DNA from: an uncultured Clostridia bacterium
GTDB taxonomy: Bacteria; Bacillota; Clostridia; TANB77; CAG-508
Direction of reading: 5' to 3'
DNA length: 40,495 bases
Assembly: GCA_944387525.1 (NCBI GenBank)
Contig: CALXFF010000017.1
Span: 1 to 40,495, forward strand
Numbering within the stretch: the stretch's first letter is position 1; every line of letters begins with the position of its first letter. Made by a program: the position numbers and the translations under genes. This document shows, piece after piece, positions 24,355-33,107 of this stretch. Under the pieces are notes generated by a model. That model was not told where the DNA came from. It saw only the letters and a program-made list of their open reading frames with translations, and searched no databases.

Positions 24355-25881
24355 ATGAAAACAAAAATAGAAAGAATAAAACAAGCACTAAAATCGGTAA
24401 GAGTTAGGCTATTTATAACTTTATCTGTGGTAATTTTATTAATTATCTTATTTTTAATATTAGTAAATAACTTTGTTTTTGGACAATTCTATTTATTTAG
24501 CAAAACACGAGCTTTAAAAGATGTATATAATACTGTAAATAATTATTATAATAATGAAGAAAATGAAGATTACTCAATTGGTTCAATATTAGAAACAGTT
24601 GCTATAAAAAACAATTTTGATATATTAATAAAAAATGATCAAAATATAAATGTATATACCTCTGACAAAGACTTTTTATCAACATTAGGTGAAATGAATG
24701 AGATGACCAATAGATTTCACACCGATTCAGGAGAGGTAATAGAAAATGGTGATAAGTTTACAATTAAAAGAATGAAGGACAACAATAATGGAGTTACATA
24801 TATATTATTATCAGCGGTATTAGACAATGGATATTTGCTATATATAAGAATTCCAATAACATCAATACAAGAAAGTGTAAAAATATCTAACAACTTTTTA
24901 TACTTAATGGCAGGTTTTGCAATACTAATTGCAGCAGTAATAGTTACATATGTATCTAGAAAATTTACAGATCCTATTTTAGAGTTAAATAAAATAGCAA
25001 AAAATATGTCTAATTTAGATTTTAGCCATAAATATCAAATTACAGATGCAGGAGAAGAAATAAACAATTTAGGAAAAAGTATCAATACTATGTCAGAAAA
25101 ATTAGAAAAGACTATCAAACAACTAAGAAGAACAAACAATGAATTAGAAAGAGATATTGAAGAAAAATCAAAAATAGATGAAATGAGAAAAAGCTTTATT
25201 TCAGACGTATCACATGAATTAAAAACTCCTATTGCTTTAATACAAGGGTATAGTGAAGGATTACTTGAAAATGTAAATACAGATGAAGAAAGTAGAAAAT
25301 TTTATGCTGAAGTAATTTTAGATGAGACAAATAAAATGGACAAACTTGTTAAAGAATTGCTTGACTTAATGAAACTAGAGTATGGTAAAAGAGAATTTAA
25401 TAACAAAGAATTTAATATTGTTGAATTAGAAAAAGAAGTAGTAAGAAAATCACAAGTTATGCTAGATGAAAAACAAACAACTGTAGAATTTAAAACTCCC
25501 GAAGAAATAACTGTTGTAGCTGATGATTTTTATATAGAACAAGTAATTACAAATTATTTGACAAATGCAATTAAGCATGTTGAAGAAAAATTTGGAAATA
25601 AATGCATTAGAATAGAAAATGAAGTAAATAGAGAAAAGAATAAAGTAAGAATAAAAGTATTTAATACAGGAGAACAAATTGAAGAAGATCAAATGACAAA
25701 AATATGGAATAGATTTTACAAAATTGACCAGTCAAGAAATAGAAATGATGGTGGAACAGGCATAGGCTTGTCTTTTGTAAGGGCGATTATGAGTAACTAT
25801 GGAAATAATTATGGTGTTATAAATCATGAAGATGGTGTGGAATTCTACATAGAACTAGATTTAGGAAATTTGAAGAATTAA
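24355..25881 (+). CDS. Membrane sensor histidine kinase
   Basis: A 508-residue sensor kinase paired with the upstream regulator. Helix 1 (about residues 17-42) and helix 2 (about 183-200) enclose an extracellular sensor domain of about 140 residues; a HAMP linker follows (RKFTDPILELNKIAKNMS). The HisKA dimer helix has the phosphorylated His287 in SDVSHELKTPIALIQGYSEG. The ATPase part shows the N box (YLTNAIKHVE), G1 (VFNTGEQI), F box (WNRFYKID) and G2 (GGTGIGLSFVRAIM). The extracellular domain has no motif that shows its signal. A terminator ends the pair. Confidence 0.94.
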   Translation: MKTKIERIKQALKSVRVRLFITLSVVILLIILFLILVNNFVFGQFYLFSKTRALKDVYNTVNNYYNNEENEDYSIGSILETVAIKNNFDILIKNDQNINVYTSDKDFLSTLGEMNEMTNRFHTDSGEVIENGDKFTIKRMKDNNNGVTYILLSAVLDNGYLLYIRIPITSIQESVKISNNFLYLMAGFAILIAAVIVTYVSRKFTDPILELNKIAKNMSNLDFSHKYQITDAGEEINNLGKSINTMSEKLEKTIKQLRRTNNELERDIEEKSKIDEMRKSFISDVSHELKTPIALIQGYSEGLLENVNTDEESRKFYAEVILDETNKMDKLVKELLDLMKLEYGKREFNNKEFNIVELEKEVVRKSQVMLDEKQTTVEFKTPEEITVVADDFYIEQVITNYLTNAIKHVEEKFGNKCIRIENEVNREKNKVRIKVFNTGEQIEEDQMTKIWNRFYKIDQSRNRNDGGTGIGLSFVRAIMSNYGNNYGVINHEDGVEFYIELDLGNLKN

Positions 25882-25899
25882 TTAAAAAGATATATCTTT

Positions 25900-25941
25900 C
25901 TTCCCAAACTTGGTAAAAGTTCGGGAAGTTTTTTATTTTTT
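25900..25941 (+). terminator. Strong Rho-independent terminator
   Basis: CTTCCC (25900-25905) pairs with GGGAAG (25923-25928), continued inward by AACTT/AAGTT, followed by TTTTTTATTTTTT. It ends the two-component operon. Confidence 0.9.
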
Positions 25942-26283
25942 ACAAAAAAACATTTACAAATAATGGAAATTATGATATATATATAAATATTCTAATCAAA
26001 ATTTTAAATTATTTTAATTTTAATCAAAGTATTAATTTGATTTCAAAATTTAAGTCTTAGCAATAATTTATTTATCATTATTGCAAAAATCAAGAATAAA
26101 GTACCAAGTAAAAAAGTCTCCTCTTTCTATATCTTATAATAAAAACAAAATTTATACTTAAGATAATAAGTGAAAAAACTAAAGAAAATAGATTTTGATT
26201 AGAAAATTTATAAAATTTGCTAAATTAAACTGATATGTTTCTTTTGATATATCAATTTAATTAGTATAATAGAAAGGACATAT
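25942..26283. other. AT-rich gap with two hairpins and a weak promoter
   Basis: No gene is seen in these 342 bases. GCAATAAT (26060-26067) and ATTATTGC (26077-26084) form an 8-bp hairpin without a following T run. TGATAT (26231-26236) and ATATCA (26249-26254) form an operator-like inverted repeat next to a TATAAT (26265-26270) that probably serves the Rpn gene; its -35 is poor (TTGATA at 15 bases). Confidence 0.5.
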
Positions 26284-27151
26284 ATGGAAAATAAAAAAAT
26301 TGTAAGAAATGAAGAAACAAAAGAAATAAGTTTGAAAGATGATGTAATATTTAAAGCATTTTTTTCAAGAAAAGGAAATGAAGAATTTTTAGTAGATTTT
26401 TTAGAATCTCTATTAAAAATTGAAATTAAACAAATAAGGATACAAGAAGAAGTAGATTTGGAGAGATTATCAAAAGATGAAAAAGGTGGCAGTATAGATT
26501 TACAAGCAGAATTAAATGATGGAATACTTGTGAATGTAGAATTACAAGTAAAGAAAAAAGAATCTTTTGAAAATAGAACAGTATATTATGGTTCAAAGAT
26601 GATAGCAAGAGAAACTAGAAGGCGGAACAGAGTATAGAGATATTAAAAAATTAATTATAGTAAATATTTTGGATTATGAAATGCTAGGGTTTGAAGAGTA
26701 CATATCTGAGACAGAGATAGTTTTAAAAGAGCATAGAGATTATGAAATGTTAAAAAATATGAAGTGGTATTTTATAGAGCTACCAAAGTTTAGGAATTCT
26801 CGAGTAGATATGGATGATAAATTAAATCAATGGTTAGCATTTATCGATGATTATAAGGGGGAAAGAGCAAAAATGGCAGAGGAGAAAAATGATGTAATAA
26901 AAAAAGCAAAAGTAGAAATGAATTATTTAACAGGAGAAGAAGCAGAAAGAAGATTGCAATGGTTAAGAGAGAAATGGGAAATGGATTATAACAGCGATAT
27001 GGGGCAAGCTAGAAGAGAAGGCAGAGAAGAAGGCAGAGAAGAAATAATAAAAAAGATGCTAAAAGCAAATATGTCAATAGAACAAATTTCAGAATTAACA
27101 GAAATAAAAAGAGAAGAAATAGAAAAAATTATGAAAAAAACAGAAAAATAA
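26284..27151 (+). CDS. Rpn-family PD-(D/E)XK nuclease/transposase, +1 frameshift at CGG
   Basis: A recombination-promoting nuclease of the Rpn/PDDEXK family, read as 288 residues if one base is skipped. The N-terminal part has LKDDVIFKAFFSRKGNEEFL and the nuclease core GGSIDLQAELNDGILVNVEL followed by QVKKKESFENRTVYYGSKM; Asp of SIDLQ and the ELQVK strand are the catalytic positions. In frame zero it stops four codons after AGA AGG CGG. Skipping the C at 26623 continues with GGA as GTEYRDIKKLIIVNILDYEM, which matches the normal family continuation, then a REGREEGREEIIKKMLKANM tail typical of these proteins. AAAGGA precedes ATG 26284. The shift may be an inactivating mutation, a sequence error or real recoding. 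Confidence 0.8.
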
Positions 27152-27217
27152 TAAAATTATTTACTTAGAAGCACAAGGGATAGATGCACTTTTGTCGAAT
27201 TTTGCGATGAAAAAAAC

Positions 27218-27246
27218 TTTACAATTGGAAAAAAATGTAATATAAT
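27218..27246 (+). promoter_or_regulatory. Promoter of the sortase-adhesin unit
   Basis: TTTACA (27218-27223), 17 bases, TATAAT (27241-27246). Start of transcription near 27253, about 100 bases before the sortase ribosome site. Confidence 0.75.
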
Positions 27247-27358
27247 ATTTTTAGAGTTAAATTTAATTCAAGCTAGATTTGTTCAAAATTTTTTCGAAAA
27301 AATCAAGTTTTCCACACAAAAGAACAATAAAGAAAATAAGATTGGAGATGATAAAAAT

Positions 27359-27994
27359 ATAAAAAAATATATTTATACCAATACTTTTATTAATGCATTT
27401 ACTTCTATAATTAGTATTTCAATATTTTTTATCACAAATTTTTGTTATTCTAATTTAGATTTTTTGTCACAAAAAGCATCTTTAAAAGCAGGATTTACAG
27501 TAAAACAAAATAATATAGAAGCATCAGACATACAAACATCTAATGAAATTAGTTCAAATGTTCAAAAACAAGAAAATATTGATAATTATATAGGGCAAAC
27601 CAGAGATAGAAGTGAAAACTGGTATATAGAAATTCCATTAATTTCGTTAAAAGCAGAAATACAAGAAGGAACAACTAAAGAAATAATGGATAAGTATGTT
27701 GGACACTTTGAAGAAACACAAAGCTGGGTAGGAAACATAGGATTAGCAGCACACAATAGAGGATACGAAAATAACTATTTTGCAGACATAAAGAAATTGA
27801 AAGAAGGAGACATTATTAATTATTGTTATAACAATAATATACGTAAATACGTAGTAAAAAAACAAGTGATAATTGAAGACACTGATTGGACATATCTAGA
27901 AGATACAGAAGAAAATACATTAACATTAATCACATGCGTTGAAAATGAACCTAAGTACAGAAGATGTGTACAAGCAACAGAAGATAAACAATAG
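27359..27994 (+). CDS. Sortase with apparent ATA start codon
   Basis: A membrane-bound transpeptidase that cleaves sorting signals and joins surface proteins to the cell wall. The catalytic His is in GLAAHNRGYE, Cys in TLITCVENE and Arg in PKYRRCVQA, the layout of class D-like clostridial sortases. The reading frame has no ATG, GTG or TTG before TTG 27464, which would remove the membrane helix. It stays open upstream, and a near-perfect ribosome site GGAGATGAT (27344-27352) lies 6 bases before ATA 27359, giving KKYIYTNTFINAFTSIISIS plus IFFITNFCY as signal anchor, 211 residues in all. Hence an ATA start, or a mutated ATG, is inferred. The likely substrate is encoded 52 bases downstream. Confidence 0.8.
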   Translation: MKKYIYTNTFINAFTSIISISIFFITNFCYSNLDFLSQKASLKAGFTVKQNNIEASDIQTSNEISSNVQKQENIDNYIGQTRDRSENWYIEIPLISLKAEIQEGTTKEIMDKYVGHFEETQSWVGNIGLAAHNRGYENNYFADIKKLKEGDIINYCYNNNIRKYVVKKQVIIEDTDWTYLEDTEENTLTLITCVENEPKYRRCVQATEDKQ

Positions 27995-28046
27995 AGAAAA
28001 GAAAAACAAATTAAAATTAATTAAATTAAAAAGGAAGTGAAGTTTA

Positions 28047-29331
28047 TTGATAAAAACCAAAAAAATATTAAAAAAACTATTCTTAGCTAGTTCATTAATA
28101 TTATTAAGTTCTTTAACATTTATAAATTCTTCAAATGCAGTAACATTAGATGCTGCACATGTTTATTCGATTGGAAGATGCCCATATCTAGTAAAATATC
28201 AAGGCTCAGCAAGAATTGTTGACTACGTACAATATGATTATAATGGAGTCTCATATCCTGCATATTGTTTAGACAAAACTAAAAAACGGAGCAGATACAA
28301 ATGGATATACAGTTTCAATTGAAGATACAATTAAAGATGTAGGTTTGTGGCGATATCTAATAAATGGATATCCATACAAAACAATAGAACAATTAGGATG
28401 TGCAACCAAAGAAGAAGCATTTACAGCAACAAAACAAGCTATATATTGTTACATACATGGAAATGATATAAATGATTATGAACCAATAGGAGAAGCAGGA
28501 GTAAGAACATTAAATGCAATGAAACAAATTATAGCTAATGCACAAAATTCTACTGAAACAATAATTTCTAACACAATACAAATAAATAAAAATGATGATG
28601 ATTGGAAACAAGATGATATAGATAAAAATTATTTATCAAAAACATTTTCAGTATCAGCAGATACAACAATAACATCATATCACATTACATTAAGTAGAGA
28701 TAATAATCAAGATTTAGGTGGAATAAAATTAACAAATCTACAAAATCAAGAAACAAGCGATTTTGCACCCGAAGAAAAATTTAAAGTACTAATACCTATA
28801 AAAAATCTTACAGAAAAAGGAGAATTTAATTTATCAGTAGAAACAAAAATCGAAACAAAACCAGTACTATATGGAAGAGCTCCAAACAGCACAAGTCAGG
28901 ACTATGCATTAGTAGCAGCAACATATGATGATGGTAGTGGAAGCACAAAAGATAGTTATCCAAAAAACGAAACTAAAATTATTATAGTGAAAAAGGATAA
29001 CGAAACAGGAGAAAAACTTGCAAATGTAGAATTTGAATTATTAGATGAAAATAAAAATGTAGTATATTCTGGATTGAAAACAGATGAAGAAGGAAAAATT
29101 GAAATAAATAATATTATTCCAGGAATATATTATTTGAGAGAAACAAAAGGAATAGAAGGTTATACTAAATATGAACAATTAATTAATTTTGAATTAGATT
29201 TACATGAACAAATCACTATCGAAGTTAATAACACAAAAGAAGATGAACCAGAAATTGAAGTTCATAAAACTCAAAAAACAAAAGAGGTTTCATCAAAACA
29301 AGTTAAAACATTACCTGTTACAGGTATGTAA
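28047..29331 (+). CDS. Thioester-domain/Cna-B surface adhesin, +1 frameshift at CGG
   Basis: A secreted surface protein of 427 residues if one base is skipped. Signal peptide: residues 1-31 (KKLFLASSLILLSSLTFINS). The N-terminal domain resembles a thioester adhesin domain: YPAYCLDKTK offers the Cys and TATKQAIYCY the Gln of the internal Cys-Gln bond that can capture host amines. A Cna-B/SpaA-type domain follows (GEKLANVEFELLDENKNVVY...GIYYLRETKGIEGY), then a linker and LPVTGM at the end. Frame zero runs off after AAA AAA CGG at 28287; skipping the C restores GADTNGYTVSIEDTIKDVGL. An extra A in the A6 tract would give the same frame. The stop falls right after LPVTGM, so the hydrophobic sorting tail is missing. 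TTG 28047 has AAGGAAGTGA upstream. Confidence 0.8.
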
Positions 29332-29387
29332 AATTCATATAACTCCTTTATTATAGTATTTTTAAAATTAACAATAAGGTAAATAAG

Positions 29388-29563
29388 AGTTTCATTATAA
29401 AATTTTTTACTAATTACTCGGCTACCTTTCATAACGCAAAGAACTTCTAAAATAAAAGTAATGGTACTTCCCGAAAACAGGCCCCTCCATTACTTTGAAT
29501 TTAAGAAGTTCTATTGCTATTCCAGTCGCATTCATAATTAGTAAAGAATTTTATAATGAAACT
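29388..29563. repeat. Long-stem palindromic element C
   Basis: Outer arms of 29 bases (29388-29416 and 29535-29563), complementary but for one G-T pair; inner arms of about 29 bases (29436-29464 and 29487-29517) with a few mismatches. The imperfect middle has CTCGGCTACCTTTCATAA (29417-29434) and ATTCCAGTCGCATTC (29519-29533), closely matching the boxes in element A (14 of 18 and 13 of 15). It fills most of the 350-base gap between the adhesin and the CNNM gene; the rest is AT-rich with nothing recognisable. Confidence 0.8.
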
Positions 29564-29683
29564 TAATATAAAATATTTAATTTAAAGGGACAATAATCTA
29601 ATTTAAAAAATCTATTGAAAAAAACATAAAAAACATATATAATGTGTACAATATAAAAAAGAAAAAGGAGAGAAGTAAATAAT

Positions 29684-31006
29684 ATGTTTGCACAACTAAT
29701 AGTATTAATCATATTAATAGGATTAAATGCATATTTTGCAGCGACAGAAATAGCATATATATCATTAAATGATGCTAAAATTGAAAAACAAGCAAAAGAA
29801 GGAAATAAAAAAGCAAAGCAAATTGAAAAAATGTTAAAAACACCAAGTAAATTCTTAGCAACAATACAAATAGGAATTACACTTGCAGGATTTTTATCAA
29901 GTGCATTTGCATCAGACACATTTGCCGAAATGCTTGCACCAAACTTATATCAATTAATGCCGTTTATAAGTTTATCAGCATGGAAAAACATATCAATTAT
30001 AGTAATAACAATAATCTTATCATTCTTCACATTAATTTTTGGAGAATTAGTACCAAAAAGACTAGCAATGAAACACTATGAAAAAATAGCATTTGCAACA
30101 ATAGGAGTAATAAGGGCAATTTCAATAGTAACATCACCATTTGTAAAATTATTAACAGTATGTACAAATGGAGTATCTAAGCTATTTGGTGTTGGAGAAA
30201 ATGAAGAAGAATCAGTTACAGAAGAAGAAATAAAAATGATGGTAAGTCAAGGACAAGAAAAAGGAACAATTAAGCAGGAAGAACAAGAACTAATAAATAA
30301 TGTATTTGAATTAAATGATATTACAGTATCAGAAATAATGAGACATAGAAAAGACATTTTTGCAGTTGATATAAATATCAGTACAGAAGAACTTTTAGAA
30401 GAATTATCACAAGAAGAATATCGTTATAGTAGAATACCAGTTTATGAAGAAACAATTGACGAAATCAAAGGAATATTATATGTCAAAGATGTATTAAAAA
30501 ATATAAACAAAAAATCTTTTAAAGTGAAAAACGTTGTAAAAGAAGCATACTTTGTTTCACAAAACAGATTAATAAATGAAGTATTTAGAGAATTACAGAA
30601 AAACAAAAAACAAATAGCAATCATATTAGATGAATATGGAGGAACAGCAGGACTAATTACAATGGAAGACATCCTTGAAGAATTAGTTGGAGACATCTAT
30701 GATGAATATGATGAAGAAGAAAAAGAATTTGAAAAGATAGATGATAATACTTATATTTTAAGTGGAAGTTTGCCAATATATGATGTCAATAAACTTTTAG
30801 ATGCTGATATACCAGAAGGTGATTATGATACTATTTCAGGATATCTACAAGATAAGTTAGGTAGAATTCCAGAAGATGGTGAAGAAACACCAATTATAGA
30901 TACTGAAAAAGTAACATATAAAATTGAAGAATATGAAGATAGAAGAATTATAAAAATAAAAGCATGCAAAAATAATGTAGAAAAAACAATAGAAGAGGAT
31001 AACTAA
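29684..31006 (+). CDS. CNNM/CorC-family transporter (hemolysin-like)
   Basis: A 440-residue membrane protein. The N-terminal DUF21 (CNNM) domain has about four helices, beginning LIVLIILIGLNAYFAATEIA, with FGELVPKRLAMKHYEK at its end. Two CBS domains follow from about residue 210 (VSEIMRHRKDIFAVD and KKQIAIILDEYGGTAGLITM), and the C-terminal CorC domain is present (DDNTYILSGSLPIYDVNKLL). Members take part in Mg2+ efflux or cobalt/magnesium resistance; the old name hemolysin is misleading. AAAAGGAGA precedes ATG 29684. The WG-repeat gene follows after 60 bases and may share the transcript. Confidence 0.92.
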   Translation: MFAQLIVLIILIGLNAYFAATEIAYISLNDAKIEKQAKEGNKKAKQIEKMLKTPSKFLATIQIGITLAGFLSSAFASDTFAEMLAPNLYQLMPFISLSAWKNISIIVITIILSFFTLIFGELVPKRLAMKHYEKIAFATIGVIRAISIVTSPFVKLLTVCTNGVSKLFGVGENEEESVTEEEIKMMVSQGQEKGTIKQEEQELINNVFELNDITVSEIMRHRKDIFAVDINISTEELLEELSQEEYRYSRIPVYEETIDEIKGILYVKDVLKNINKKSFKVKNVVKEAYFVSQNRLINEVFRELQKNKKQIAIILDEYGGTAGLITMEDILEELVGDIYDEYDEEEKEFEKIDDNTYILSGSLPIYDVNKLLDADIPEGDYDTISGYLQDKLGRIPEDGEETPIIDTEKVTYKIEEYEDRRIIKIKACKNNVEKTIEEDN

Positions 31007-31066
31007 ATTAAAAGCTAAAATTAATAATGTAATAAAATACTTGTTGATATAGATTGGAGAAAAGAT

Positions 31067-32800
31067 ATGAAAAGAACATTTAGAATATGGGTTAGTATAA
31101 TAGTAATAATAGTAGTTGTAGCAATAGTTGCAATATCATATTATTTTATAAAACAAAATAGCAGAAAATACAAAATTGAAAAAATTGAAAATTATCAATA
31201 TTTTACGTTAAAGAAAAACGATACCTTTGGAGTTATTGATAAAAATCAAAATATAATTATTGAACCAAATTATACAGATGTAAAAATACCAAATCCAGAA
31301 AAATCAGTATTTGTATGCTATCAAGGCGACGATATTACCATTTTTAACGAACAAAAACAAGAAATATTTACGGAATATGAAAAAGTAGAGCCTATAAGAT
31401 TAAAGAATATAGCAAGCAACTTAATGTATGAAAAAACGGTATTAAAATACACTGAAAATGGAAAATATGGTCTAATAGATTATACTGGTAAAAAAATTAC
31501 AAAAGCAATTTATGAAGAACTAGATAGTTTACCATATAAAGAGGGAGAAATACTTGTTAAACAAGATGGAAAATATGGAGTAATTAATATTAATGGAAAT
31601 AAATTAGTTGATATCGAATATGATCAAGTTTCGGTAGATGGATATTATACAGATGAAAATGAATATAAATACTCTGGATATATTGTTTCAAATACAACTG
31701 AAGAAGGATACAGATATGGTTATGTAGATTATACAGGAAAAGAATTATTGCCACCAGAATTTAATGAATTGGAAAGAATAGTAGAAATAGAAGATAATGA
31801 AAATGTTTATTTAATAGCTGCAAAAAATGGACAATATGGAGTAATAAAAAATACAGAAAATATAATAAATAACGAATATCAATCAATAACATATGATTCA
31901 AAAAATCAAGTTTTTGTCATCGAAAAGAGCAAAAAATATGGAATAGCAAAAATAGATGGACAAATTATTGTTCCAGTAGAATATAATCAAATAGATATTA
32001 CAGGAATATATTTATATGCGCAAAACGACCAAGGAACAACAGTATATAGTGGTAATGGAACACAAGTAAATATTGATCCAGATATAGCAATTTTAGATAC
32101 TACTAATGAAAATTATAGAATAAGAATTAACAATGAAATAGGAACAAAGTATGGAGTAATTGATAATGAAGGAAAAAAATTAATAGAGGAAAAATACAAT
32201 TATATAGAATATTTATATGATGATTTATTTATCGCAAGTTCTGAAAATGGAGAACTAGGAGTGATAAATGACAAAGATGAAGTAAAAGTTAATCTTGAGT
32301 GCAGTTCTGTTCAAAAAATAGGAAATACTGATTTAATTAGAACAGTTGTTGGTCAAACAACAAGAATTTATAAAAGAGATATGACATTAGTCTGTGAACT
32401 AACTGGAGCAACTATAACGGAAGAAGAAAACTATATAAAAATATATAATAATAATGAAACTAAATATTTAGATAAACAAGGAAATGAACTTAAAAATACA
32501 GATGTATATCCTAATAATAATATCTTTGCTACAAAAAACGAACAAGGATTATGGGGATTTATTGATAAATCTGGAAATCAAGTCATAGATTATCAATATG
32601 AAAAAGTAACGGAAGTTGATGAATATGGATATGCAGGTATAAAGAAAGATGGAAAATGGGGAGTTGTTGATAATCAAGGACAAGTTATACTAGAACCAAC
32701 ATATGATTTGCAAGAAGAATTAGAACCAATTTTCATGGGCCCATATCATCAGGTAACGTATGGCTTTGGAGAAGTTTATTTTGAGGATTTAAGAGCATAG
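31067..32800 (+). CDS. Membrane-anchored WG-repeat protein
   Basis: A 577-residue protein with one N-terminal helix (about residues 7-28) and a large extracytoplasmic part made of WG beta-repeats: units of the form GxYGVIDxxGxxIIxxxYxxI recur at least eight times, such as GKYGLIDYTGKKITKAIYEE, GLWGFIDKSGNQVIDYQYEK and GKWGVVDNQGQVILEPTYD. WG repeats (KWG) are common in Clostridia and likely mediate binding; no enzyme site is seen. TTGGAGAA precedes ATG 31067 and a terminator follows. Confidence 0.88.
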   Translation: MKRTFRIWVSIIVIIVVVAIVAISYYFIKQNSRKYKIEKIENYQYFTLKKNDTFGVIDKNQNIIIEPNYTDVKIPNPEKSVFVCYQGDDITIFNEQKQEIFTEYEKVEPIRLKNIASNLMYEKTVLKYTENGKYGLIDYTGKKITKAIYEELDSLPYKEGEILVKQDGKYGVININGNKLVDIEYDQVSVDGYYTDENEYKYSGYIVSNTTEEGYRYGYVDYTGKELLPPEFNELERIVEIEDNENVYLIAAKNGQYGVIKNTENIINNEYQSITYDSKNQVFVIEKSKKYGIAKIDGQIIVPVEYNQIDITGIYLYAQNDQGTTVYSGNGTQVNIDPDIAILDTTNENYRIRINNEIGTKYGVIDNEGKKLIEEKYNYIEYLYDDLFIASSENGELGVINDKDEVKVNLECSSVQKIGNTDLIRTVVGQTTRIYKRDMTLVCELTGATITEEENYIKIYNNNETKYLDKQGNELKNTDVYPNNNIFATKNEQGLWGFIDKSGNQVIDYQYEKVTEVDEYGYAGIKKDGKWGVVDNQGQVILEPTYDLQEELEPIFMGPYHQVTYGFGEVYFEDLRA

Positions 32801-32816
32801 GAATATAAAACAGTGA

Positions 32817-32866
32817 AAAAATGAATTTATAAAGTATTAAAAACTTTATAAACTCATTTTTTTTCA
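32817..32866 (+). terminator. Rho-independent terminator
   Basis: ATGAATTTATAAAGT (32821-32835) pairs with ACTTTATAAACTCAT (32843-32857) with one mismatch, followed by eight T. The next 240 bases up to the lipase gene are AT-rich, with no gene seen. Confidence 0.85.
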
Positions 32867-33107
32867 ATATTCTAATTTATCCTGATTTTTTGACACATCA
32901 AAACTTTTTATAGCATTATCAGGATGCATCTAGTTGTTTTCATATAAAATTATATTTTGTAAGAAAGAGTTTTTTCAATGTTTTAATGTTTTTTGTTTAT
33001 ACATTTTTTACATAATGAAAAAGTTAAATATTGTAACATTTTTAGTTTATAATCATAAAATTAGTAAATACTATAAAAAAGAAAACTTCATAAAAGAAGG
33101 TGAAAAC

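Noticed and set aside
26060-26084. GCAATAAT/ATTATTGC hairpin as terminator
   Set aside because: No T run follows on the plus strand, and no minus-strand gene ends there.
27348-27362. ATG 27348 as start of the sortase
   Set aside because: It reads M-I-K-I and then a stop, and is in another frame; it is part of the ribosome site GGAGATGAT.
32934-33107. N-terminal extension of the lipase frame starting at 32934
   Set aside because: There is no ribosome site there, and the patatin domain begins at TTG 33108 with GAAGGTGA upstream; the extension is untypical for the family.
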